Source: Candidatus Gastranaerophilales bacterium (GTDB taxonomy: Bacteria; Cyanobacteriota; Vampirovibrionia; Gastranaerophilales; Gastranaerophilaceae). From it: a DNA stretch of 57,922 nucleotides. Positions 42,556-49,845 of this stretch are shown piece by piece (the first letter of the stretch is position 1; every line of letters begins with the position of its first letter). Made by a program: the position numbers and the translations under genes. The DNA lies in the NCBI GenBank assembly GCA_947625345.1, contig CANQNX010000003.1, forward strand, positions 1 to 57,922. The letters run 5' to 3'. The notes below the pieces were generated by a model, which saw only the letters and a program-made list of their open reading frames with translations, made no database searches and was not told the origin of the DNA.

Positions 42556-44601
42556 CTAATGCTCCAGTAAATATTTAACTATACCATCTGCAATTGCCTG
42601 CGCAGAGTTAGTCTGCCTTTGTTTGGACATCAACAAATTTCTTTCTTTTTCATTTGAAATAAAGCCCAACTCAAGAAGAACCGCAGGTGCTTCTGTGTGG
42701 TTTATAACATAAAATTTTGACTTAAACAAGCCTCTGTCATTTGCAACTACATTTGACATTAATTGTTTATGCATAACTTTTGCAAGATAATACCCCGAAT
42801 CCGAATAATAATGAGTTTCTATACCGTTTATTTCACTTTTAACACTCGAATTAATATGAATACTAATATAAATATCGGCATTATTTGAATTCGCAATATC
42901 AACTCTGTCCGATAGTGTTAATGTTTTATCGGTTGAGCGTGTCATAATAATATTTGTTAAACCTTTTTCTCTTAAAATTTCACGAACTTTTAGTGCAATT
43001 TCAAGAGTAAGATTTTTTTCGAGAACCCCATGTCTTTGAGCACCGGTATCATTACCGCCGTGTCCGGGGTCTATAACTATCGTTTTATTTTTTAATTGTT
43101 TAGCAATGTATGTATCAGATTTATCACTTCTTCTTTTTAACCATCCGTCACGTTTTAAGGGTTTTTTATCTTTTATGGTTTCGGTTAAATCTTCTTTTTT
43201 TATGATATCCCCTAACTGCGATTTTAATTTATTATCCGAAGGTAATTTCAAATCGGGCAATGAATCTTTTTTATTATATTCAGGTGTTTGAGAGGTTTTT
43301 TGTTTTGTAAATACAAATCTCAGGTGAGTTGCATCTAATGCTTCATAGCAATCAACAAGTGTGGATACCTCAGCAGGGAAACTCATTTGATACTTATTTA
43401 AACCTAATTTTTTAACTTCAAATCCTGTTTTATTTTCGAGTGCGACATTATTAAACGAAGTTACATCAAATTCCGTTAAATTATAGAATACAACATTAAT
43501 CTTATTTTTCTCTTTTTTTATTGAAAGTATTATGGGGTTAGAAAAAATAATATTTATGACATCGGTTGTATCATTAACTTTTTGTTCTTTAAAATAAGTC
43601 AATTTTGTTAATGATGAAACCGGTTGAAAAGATGCAATATTATTTTTATTTATAAAAGTTATAGCTTCAAGATCTTTTGAATAAACGGGTATATAATTAT
43701 CAGGCATACTTGTTTTTATGACTATTCTTGCCTTTGAGGGTTCAAACTGACCTATTTTGACCGTAGTATTATCAGCGAGTTTAAATTCTTTATCTCTAAG
43801 CTCTTGAAGTACAATAGTATTAGGTAAATCATAAACTATTCTTGAGGGTTCCGACAAAACTATAGGTTTTTGCAGATTAACAACACCAATACCTTCTACT
43901 GTAAAATTATTGTTAAAGACCTTAACTTTATCCAAGAAAAATCTTGATTTCAATCTTGCCTGTTTTTGTTCAATATTAGGTCTTACAAGCTGATTGTCAT
44001 CTTCGTTAAAAGCTTTTTGAACTTTTTTAAATATTTCATCCGTTTGTGTTATGGCTGATGACTCTTCGGGAATTACTACAGCTTTATCATAATAAGATGC
44101 AGCACTCTCTTTTGTTTCTCTGTATATCTGATGTAAATACGGTTGAATAGGCTTTTCATTCGTTAGTTTTATAATAATGTTATTTTTAAATTTTAATACC
44201 TTAATTTGTTTTGAATCATAATGCGGTGATTTCCATATGACAACTCTCACCACATTCGGTTCTGTTGAATTTTGAGCTATTCTTACCTGCTGCATTCTGC
44301 TGTTTTTAACCGTATAAGTTTTATTAGGAAAAGTTAATATCGCATTTTCTATATCAAAAAAAATTCTGTCGGGTTCACTTAACTCACTTTTAATTATTTT
44401 GATATCTGATGTATCTTCGACGGAGGAGGTTCCTAAAAATATTATTGAATCCGAATTATCAAAGTTTATACTGTTTACTTTTAAGCTCTCTATAGCATAA
44501 GCTTTGGAAATTATACTTTCCGAAATCTGATTATTAAAGTATAACGGCATAAAAGATAGTATTATATATATATAAAATAAGGTTAATAATTTTCTTATCA
44601 T
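42556..44601 (-). CDS. N-acetylmuramoyl-L-alanine amidase with AMIN domains
   Basis: Periplasmic zinc amidase that cuts the peptide from muramic acid, needed for daughter-cell separation. 681 residues. An N-terminal signal peptide or anchor (about 1-38) precedes at least two AMIN-type beta domains (about 40-420) that localise such enzymes to septal wall. A Lys/Asp-rich linker follows. The Amidase_3 catalytic domain covers about 503-680: KTIVIDPGHGGNDTGAQ with zinc His, LEKNLTLEIA with zinc Glu, ISIHINSS with zinc His, and VLLELGFISNEKE with the catalytic Glu. It is the first gene of the unit with murI. Confidence 0.93.
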   Translation of the reverse strand: MIRKLLTLFYIYIILSFMPLYFNNQISESIISKAYAIESLKVNSINFDNSDSIIFLGTSSVEDTSDIKIIKSELSEPDRIFFDIENAILTFPNKTYTVKNSRMQQVRIAQNSTEPNVVRVVIWKSPHYDSKQIKVLKFKNNIIIKLTNEKPIQPYLHQIYRETKESAASYYDKAVVIPEESSAITQTDEIFKKVQKAFNEDDNQLVRPNIEQKQARLKSRFFLDKVKVFNNNFTVEGIGVVNLQKPIVLSEPSRIVYDLPNTIVLQELRDKEFKLADNTTVKIGQFEPSKARIVIKTSMPDNYIPVYSKDLEAITFINKNNIASFQPVSSLTKLTYFKEQKVNDTTDVINIIFSNPIILSIKKEKNKINVVFYNLTEFDVTSFNNVALENKTGFEVKKLGLNKYQMSFPAEVSTLVDCYEALDATHLRFVFTKQKTSQTPEYNKKDSLPDLKLPSDNKLKSQLGDIIKKEDLTETIKDKKPLKRDGWLKRRSDKSDTYIAKQLKNKTIVIDPGHGGNDTGAQRHGVLEKNLTLEIALKVREILREKGLTNIIMTRSTDKTLTLSDRVDIANSNNADIYISIHINSSVKSEINGIETHYYSDSGYYLAKVMHKQLMSNVVANDRGLFKSKFYVINHTEAPAVLLELGFISNEKERNLLMSKQRQTNSAQAIADGIVKYLLEH

Positions 44602-44669
44602 ATTATTAATAATAATCTTTCTTCAATGAATATCAAATTTTTAACAAAAAATAAGAAAAGTAAATATTA

Positions 44670-44678
44670 TGCTATTAT
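44670..44678 (+). promoter_or_regulatory. Extended -10 promoter, leaderless geometry
   Basis: TGCTATTAT followed by 6 nt and then the ATG of the glycosyltransferase gene. No -35 and no Shine-Dalgarno are seen. Same spacing as at 29803-29811. Confidence 0.45.
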
Positions 44679-44684
44679 ACAATT

Positions 44685-45668
44685 ATGGATTATAAAAATT
44701 TAAAAATTTTAATTGTAAGATTAGGTGCTATAGGAGATGTAGTTCATACAACGGCACTTTATCGTGCAATTAAAAAACTTGATTCAAACATTCAAATTCA
44801 TTATCTGACAAGCGAATTGATAAAACCACTTTTACAGAAAGATTGTGACTTAGATAAAGTTATAACAATTAATCCTAAATTTAAACTTTTTTCTCCCGAA
44901 TTCAAAGAAATTTCAACCATCCTAAAAAAAGAAAATTATGATGTGGTATTTAATTTACAACCCTCCTTCAAAATTAAATTATTACTCTTCTTATCAAAAA
45001 TTAAAAAACGCTTTTCCTATAAAAAAAGTTTTAAAATACACGCAGTAACTAATTTTTGGCAAACAGGGTTAAAATATTTTCCTCAACTGCAACAAGAAAA
45101 AGATTTAAAAATAATACTGCCTGAAGAGTATATAAACAAAGCACAAGAAAGACTGAAAAATTTGCCTCGACCACTAATCGTAATAAATGCAGGAGGTATA
45201 TTGTCAAAAAGGCAGGGCAGAACTTATCCTGTTGACAAATGGGTAGAGTTGGGAAATAAAATTCAGGAAAAATATAACGGAACAATAATCTTAAACGGAG
45301 CAAAAGAAGATAAAGAACTATTATCACCTTTAGATAAAATTAAAAATTCGATAAACTATATAGGCGAGTTAGAGCTGATAGAATCTTGCGCCGTAATATC
45401 TCAATGTGATTTAATGATATCAGGGGATTCAGGCCCGTTACATATAGCTTCCGCACTAAATGTCAAGTCAATCGGACTTTATGGTTCCATGCCGGAAAAA
45501 AGAACGGGGGTATATTGTAACGGTAAGAATATAGTTTCAAATAAACAATGTGTAGCCTGCAATAAAAGAAAATGCAGATATTTAAAAGGAACCAAAAAGC
45601 TTTATGCACCTTGTATGGAAGAAATTCCAACCGATAAAATCATGGAATGCATATCAGATTTAATCTAG
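44685..45668 (+). CDS. Glycosyltransferase family 9 (heptosyltransferase-like)
   Basis: 327-residue GT-B fold enzyme of the ADP-heptose:LPS heptosyltransferase family. The opening ILIVRLGAIGDVVHTTALYRAI (in two parts) is diagnostic. The second domain has INAGGILSKRQGRTYPVDKW and the donor-binding SGDSGPLHIASALNVKSIGLYG (about 246-267). A Cys cluster near the C-terminus (QCVACNKRKCRYLKG ... PCMEEIP) is typical of the group. LPS core assembly is the likely job, which agrees with the lipid A genes; the sugar is not certain. Confidence 0.88.
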   Translation: MDYKNLKILIVRLGAIGDVVHTTALYRAIKKLDSNIQIHYLTSELIKPLLQKDCDLDKVITINPKFKLFSPEFKEISTILKKENYDVVFNLQPSFKIKLLLFLSKIKKRFSYKKSFKIHAVTNFWQTGLKYFPQLQQEKDLKIILPEEYINKAQERLKNLPRPLIVINAGGILSKRQGRTYPVDKWVELGNKIQEKYNGTIILNGAKEDKELLSPLDKIKNSINYIGELELIESCAVISQCDLMISGDSGPLHIASALNVKSIGLYGSMPEKRTGVYCNGKNIVSNKQCVACNKRKCRYLKGTKKLYAPCMEEIPTDKIMECISDLI

Positions 45669-45870
45669 TGTCGCAACATTACGCTTGCTCGTTTTGTAAC
45701 CTTTTCAATACGCCACTCGCAAATTTTTACTAACACCTTCTGATTATCGTAAAAATTTACTCGGACAATTTAAATAATTAACTTTTATAACATAATTTTC
45801 AATATTTTTTTGAATTATAAACGGAAAAATTATATTATAATATGTGAAAGATTAAAGGCAGAGGAGAAAT

Positions 45871-46200
45871 ATGGATTGTATATTTTGTAAGATTGCAAAT
45901 AAAGAAATACCTGCAGATTTAATTTATGAAGATGAAAATGTAGTTGCCTTTAATGATTTAAACCCGACAGCCCCTGTACATCTTTTGGTAATACCGAAAA
46001 AACATTATTCTTCGCTGAATGATATTGATGAAGAAAAAGTATTCGGTCAAATATTTTCCGCAATACCAAAAATAACAAAAAAATTAGGAATTAAAGAATA
46101 CAGAACAGTTGTAAATACGGGTAAAAGTGCAGGACAGAGCGTTTTCCATATACATGTACATGTTTTGTCAGGCAGAGAATTTACTTGGCCGGCAGGTTAG
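45871..46200 (+). CDS. hinT: HIT-family nucleotide hydrolase (HinT-like)
   Basis: 109-residue histidine-triad protein. DCIFCKIANKEIPADLIYED is the classic opening and the triad is VFHIHVHVLSGR (about 92-103). GQS precedes the triad as in HinT, which hydrolyses nucleoside phosphoramidates. A strong Shine-Dalgarno AGGAG precedes the ATG. The next gene starts 1 nt later. Confidence 0.95.
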   Translation: MDCIFCKIANKEIPADLIYEDENVVAFNDLNPTAPVHLLVIPKKHYSSLNDIDEEKVFGQIFSAIPKITKKLGIKEYRTVVNTGKSAGQSVFHIHVHVLSGREFTWPAG

Positions 46201-46201
46201 T

Positions 46202-46564
46202 ATGAACTATAGTCGTTGGTATGATAAATATGAAAATTTAAAAAACCTTTTAACATTGCTTGAAAAAGTTGACAGTGGCAATGTAGAAATAATTGCGCAA
46301 GACTTTCTTCAGATAATAATTTCAAAATATCAAGATAAATTTGATGCTGCAATCGAAAAAATGAATCAAAATCAAGTACCAAGATATAACAGGTGGTATG
46401 ATAAAAATTATGACCTTCATACCTGTATTGAATTTATAAAAAATATTGATGATGATGCCAGAGAAGAATTAATTAATGATTTTATTATGTCACTCTTAAC
46501 TTTTATAACTAACAATAATCACGCATTTGATGAAAGTGATGAAGAAACCCAAAATGTACAATAA
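46202..46564 (+). CDS. Small protein with two WYD repeats
   Basis: 120 residues, no named family recognised. It is built from two copies of one unit of about 55 residues: NYSRWYDKYENLKNLLTLLE (residues 2-21) and RYNRWYDKNYDLHTCIEFIK (about 61-80), each followed by an acidic helix ending in DFLQIIIS or DFIMSLLT. All-helical and soluble. The ATG at 46202 is used because it lies one base after the hinT stop and starts at the first repeat. It overlaps the start of the SDR gene, so three genes are probably co-translated. Confidence 0.7.
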   Translation: MNYSRWYDKYENLKNLLTLLEKVDSGNVEIIAQDFLQIIISKYQDKFDAAIEKMNQNQVPRYNRWYDKNYDLHTCIEFIKNIDDDAREELINDFIMSLLTFITNNNHAFDESDEETQNVQ

Positions 46565-47282
46565 ACACAATATATTAATAACAGGCGCTTCTAAAGGTAT
46601 AGGCTTAGAAACAGCAAAATATTTAAACAAAAACCATAATATATATATAGTTTCAAGGAATACCGAAAAATTAAAAGAATTGAAAGAAAAATACAATTTT
46701 AAAGGTTATTGCGGAGTTGATTTAACTAATCCTGAGAGTGTAGAAAAATTATACAAGGAATTAACTCCCGAAATAGACGTCATAATAAATAATGCAGGAG
46801 TTTATTATTACAAACAAATAGAAAATTATACCGAAGAAGAAATATTAAACACAATAAGATTAAATAATATTGCACCGATAAAGATTATAAAAAAATATGT
46901 TCCTTATATGAAAGAAAAGAAATGGGGCAGAATAATAAATATAGGGTCAATTTCAGGGGCTGTGGGAGAAGCAAATGCATCAATATATTCAATGACCAAA
47001 TCAGGATTGATGGGATTAACAAAATCTCTTGCTTTAGAGCTTGCCTCGTTTGGAATAACCGTAAATACAATTAATCCGGGGTGGGTAGATACGGAATTAA
47101 TAGAAAATGAAAATTTGGAAGAAGATTTTACAAAAGAAGAAATATTACAAACCATACCCCAAAGAAGATTTGTAAGTCCCGAAGAAATAGCAAGCGCTTG
47201 CGAATATTTAATTTCGGAAAATGCAAGAACTCTTACGGGACAATCAATAAATATATGTGCCGGACTTTCAATAGGTTGTTAA
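46554..47282 (+). CDS. Short-chain dehydrogenase/reductase (FabG-like)
   Basis: About 242 residues, Rossmann-fold oxidoreductase of the classical SDR type. NILITGASKGIGLETAKYL binds the nucleotide, NNAGVYYYKQ follows, and the catalytic Ser-Tyr-Lys lie in IGSISGAVG and ASIYSMTKSGLMGLTKSLAL. PGWVDTELI and the end LTGQSINICAGLS match 3-oxoacyl-ACP reductases. An Asp-type specificity is not clear, and the substrate could be 3-oxoacyl-ACP or a sugar/alcohol. Start choices are 46554 (used), 46539 or 46530; all lie inside the preceding gene. Confidence 0.85.
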   Translation: MYNKHNILITGASKGIGLETAKYLNKNHNIYIVSRNTEKLKELKEKYNFKGYCGVDLTNPESVEKLYKELTPEIDVIINNAGVYYYKQIENYTEEEILNTIRLNNIAPIKIIKKYVPYMKEKKWGRIINIGSISGAVGEANASIYSMTKSGLMGLTKSLALELASFGITVNTINPGWVDTELIENENLEEDFTKEEILQTIPQRRFVSPEEIASACEYLISENARTLTGQSINICAGLSIGC

Positions 47283-47376
47283 AATTATATTTTTAGTTAT
47301 TTAAAATTTAATAATATCTGATAAATTTATAAAAAGTCGGATTTGATTTTTCAAAAATTATTATTAAATATAAAAT

Positions 47377-47871
47377 ATGAGAAAGATATTTGTATTAATA
47401 ATAACAGTGTGTATGTGTATATTACCGAGCTTTGCTGCGGTCATAGAAGGTTCGGTTGCAATGACCGATAAAGTTCCGAGTGCATTTTACGGTGATTGGA
47501 GGGTAATATCTGTTTGTACAAAAACAACAAATAAAGAATTATTTGATACAAAAAGTATGGATATATGGACGCTGACAAGGCAGGGAGATGTAATAACTCT
47601 TATGAATCCCTTATCAGGTGCAAGAGCTGAAATTACGGTAAATGATGTAAAAGGTCAAACCGTAAAATTTGAAAAAAGAACATATTATCCCGATGAAGAA
47701 TCATTAGAAACTCCCATATTAACTTTACATGGTGACAATTTTGAGGGAGTTGATAAAATAAGTATAAAAACTTATAAAAACGGGAAACTTATTAAAGAAG
47801 ATTACGTCGAATTCCAAGTAAAGGGGACAAAAATATCCGGTTCTCCAATATCGGGAATTTTCGGATATTAA
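47377..47871 (+). CDS. Exported hypothetical protein
   Basis: 164 residues, no family recognised. A signal peptide covers about 1-20 (MRKIF, hydrophobic core, cleavage near SFAA). The mature part is beta-rich and resembles a lipocalin-like small barrel: FYGDWRVISVCTKTTN opens it, and alternating strands follow to the Gly/Ser-rich end GSPISGIFGY. No Shine-Dalgarno is visible upstream. It stands between the SDR and trxB genes, 10 nt before the latter's first ATG. Confidence 0.65.
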   Translation: MRKIFVLIITVCMCILPSFAAVIEGSVAMTDKVPSAFYGDWRVISVCTKTTNKELFDTKSMDIWTLTRQGDVITLMNPLSGARAEITVNDVKGQTVKFEKRTYYPDEESLETPILTLHGDNFEGVDKISIKTYKNGKLIKEDYVEFQVKGTKISGSPISGIFGY

Positions 47872-47895
47872 TCAGATTTAATGAGTGAGGGAAAA

Positions 47896-48861
47896 ATGAC
47901 TGAAAAGAAAGAATTAATATATGACTGCCTTATATTAGGTTCGGGGCCGGCAGGTTTTTCTGCCGCAATATATGCTCAAAGAGGAAATTTAAAAACCGCA
48001 ATATTAGATATAAACATGTTTGGAGGTCAACCTTCAAATTACCTTGAAATTGAGAACTATCCCGGATTTTCATCTATATCGGGATACGAACTTATGGAGA
48101 AATTTGAACAACATGCGGATAAGTTTAAAGTTGATAAATTTCCTATGCTTGAAATAGAAAATGTAAATTTGCAAAAAAAAGAGATAGAGACAAAAGATAC
48201 AATATTTAAAGGCAAAACAATCATAATAGCAACCGGAGCACAGGCAAAACAATTAAATATAGAGGGAGAAGCAGAATTTAAAGGCAGAGGAGTCAGTTAC
48301 TGCGCCATTTGTGACGGAGCTTTTTATAAAGATAAAACCTTAGCGGTTGTAGGCGGAGGAAATTCAGCACTTGAAGAAGCCATATATCTTACAAAATTCG
48401 CCAAAAAAGTTTACATTATTCACAGACGTGAAGGATTACGAGCTGACAAATTAGTTTGTAAACGTGCTTGCGAAAACAATAAATTAGAATTTATAATGTG
48501 CACAATTCCTTTAAAAATAGAAGGGACTAAAACCGTAGAAAAGTTGATTTTAAAAGACCTTAACACGGACACAATAAAAGAACTGAATGTGGACGGAGTA
48601 TTTCCGTATATAGGATTAAAACCCAATACAGATATGTTTAACGGTCAATTAGAGCAAAATCAAAACGGATTTATAGAAACAGACGTAAATTTGCAAACAT
48701 CAGTTAAAGGAGTATATGCGGCAGGGGATGTAAGAAATACACCTTTAAGGCAAGTAATAACAGCGGCATCTGACGGGGCAATTTGCGCAAACAGTGCCGT
48801 AAAATATCTTGAAGCTTATGATGACGAATTAAAAAATAAATATCCTTCAAATATAATATAG
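47896..48861 (+). CDS. trxB: Thioredoxin reductase
   Basis: FAD/NADPH flavoprotein that reduces thioredoxin. 321 residues. The FAD motif is CLILGSGPAGFSAAIYAQRG, the redox-active pair is SYCAICDGAFYK (Cys136 and Cys139), the NADPH motif is VVGGGNSALEEAIYLTKFA, and YAAGDVRNTPLRQVITAASDGA ends the FAD site. The HRREGLRADK stretch carries the basic residues expected for NADPH. The ATG at 47896 is preferred because GAGGG lies just before it; the ATG at 47881 has no ribosome binding site. Confidence 0.93.
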   Translation: MTEKKELIYDCLILGSGPAGFSAAIYAQRGNLKTAILDINMFGGQPSNYLEIENYPGFSSISGYELMEKFEQHADKFKVDKFPMLEIENVNLQKKEIETKDTIFKGKTIIIATGAQAKQLNIEGEAEFKGRGVSYCAICDGAFYKDKTLAVVGGGNSALEEAIYLTKFAKKVYIIHRREGLRADKLVCKRACENNKLEFIMCTIPLKIEGTKTVEKLILKDLNTDTIKELNVDGVFPYIGLKPNTDMFNGQLEQNQNGFIETDVNLQTSVKGVYAAGDVRNTPLRQVITAASDGAICANSAVKYLEAYDDELKNKYPSNII

Positions 48862-48941
48862 CGTCAGTTTAAGACTTACATTAATATCTGTCGTAATTTT
48901 TTCTCAGACAATGTATAATAAATTTAAAGAGGAGAATTATT

Positions 48942-49808
48942 ATTTTTGGTCTGAGAAAAAAAGAACCCGAATTTGTTGTAAAAATGCACTATGATAAATC
49001 TAAACCTTTAACAAAAAGAAATATCATAGAGTTTTTAAAATCTTTGGGAATAGAAGTTAAAACTAATACCAAAGCTCGAGGCAATCAAGGAATATATTTG
49101 AAAAACAGAATAGATATCTCCAAAAATCTTAAAGATGAAAGAGCTATAGAAGTCTTGGTGCATGAATTTGCCCACCACATAAATAAAGAAATTGATAAAG
49201 ATTTCTCCAAAAAAGGAAGTTCTCTTCAATTTTTATTTGATACTTCGGATATTGATGAAATTAAAGAAGAACTCTTAAGGGTTACAAATTTAGTTGATAA
49301 AAATTCAAGATTAAAAACCTTTACGGATGCAAAAGAAGAAATATCAACCACAATAAAAAAAATGCAGAATGCAATAAAAAGGGATTATCCTGAATTTTTA
49401 CGTTCAAAAAAATTTACGGAATTTGAAAAATACGTAAAAAACTCTGATGCCAAATATCTTGCAAAATATGATGTGATAAGAATAGTAAAAGGGGTTTTCT
49501 TTAAAAAAGAAAAGATTTTAAGCATAAAAAATCTTGAAACGGATTTCCCCGAAATGCCAAAAGCATTTCAAATATACATAAATTTATGTTCATTAAAAAG
49601 AAAACAAATTAAAATTTCAAACAGAATAAATAAATTAAGTAAATACTATAATAAACCCGAAGAACTTTTTGCAAGGTACGTACAGGGCTATTTTACCCAC
49701 CCCGAAACCGTATCAACAGTGGCACCTGTCACTACTAAAAGATTTATAGATTTGTTAAATAAAGGATATTATAAAGAATTAAAGGATTTATTTGAAATTT
49801 TTATTTAA
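48942..49808 (+). CDS. HExxH zincin-like protein, probable ATT start
   Basis: About 288 residues, no named family. The metal motif LVHEFAHHINKEID (HEFAH, near residues 74-78 counting from the ATT) and the later PEELFARYVQGYF, which can supply the third ligand, suggest a small metallopeptidase. The first ATG (48984) has no Shine-Dalgarno. A strong one, GAGGAG at 48929-48934, points to an ATT at 48942, and the extra 14 residues (FGLRKKEPEFVVK) read like coding sequence in the same open frame. No signal peptide is present. Second HExxH protein in the window. Confidence 0.65.
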   Translation: MFGLRKKEPEFVVKMHYDKSKPLTKRNIIEFLKSLGIEVKTNTKARGNQGIYLKNRIDISKNLKDERAIEVLVHEFAHHINKEIDKDFSKKGSSLQFLFDTSDIDEIKEELLRVTNLVDKNSRLKTFTDAKEEISTTIKKMQNAIKRDYPEFLRSKKFTEFEKYVKNSDAKYLAKYDVIRIVKGVFFKKEKILSIKNLETDFPEMPKAFQIYINLCSLKRKQIKISNRINKLSKYYNKPEELFARYVQGYFTHPETVSTVAPVTTKRFIDLLNKGYYKELKDLFEIFI

Positions 49809-49810
49809 TG

Positions 49811-49839
49811 TTGAAATCTTTAAAAAAAAATATTAAAAT
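49811..49839 (+). promoter_or_regulatory. GH38 promoter, leaderless geometry
   Basis: TTGAAA (49811-49816), 17 nt, TAAAAT (49834-49839), then 6 nt to the ATG at 49846. No Shine-Dalgarno follows. The geometry matches that upstream of nanE. Confidence 0.5.
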
Positions 49840-49845
49840 CGACTT

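Noticed and set aside
45669-45870. Inverted repeat AAATTTTTAC/GTAAAAATTT (45721-45730 with 45749-45758) and a GC-richer patch after the GT9 gene, loosely similar to the 59-bp insert at 20053
   Set aside because: The repeat is pure A/T-rich and has no T-run as a terminator would; similarity to the 59-bp insert is only in short words.
46127-46201. Upstream extension of the WYD-repeat ORF into hinT
   Set aside because: It would overlap the conserved HIT triad in another frame; the ATG at 46202 starts right at the first repeat.
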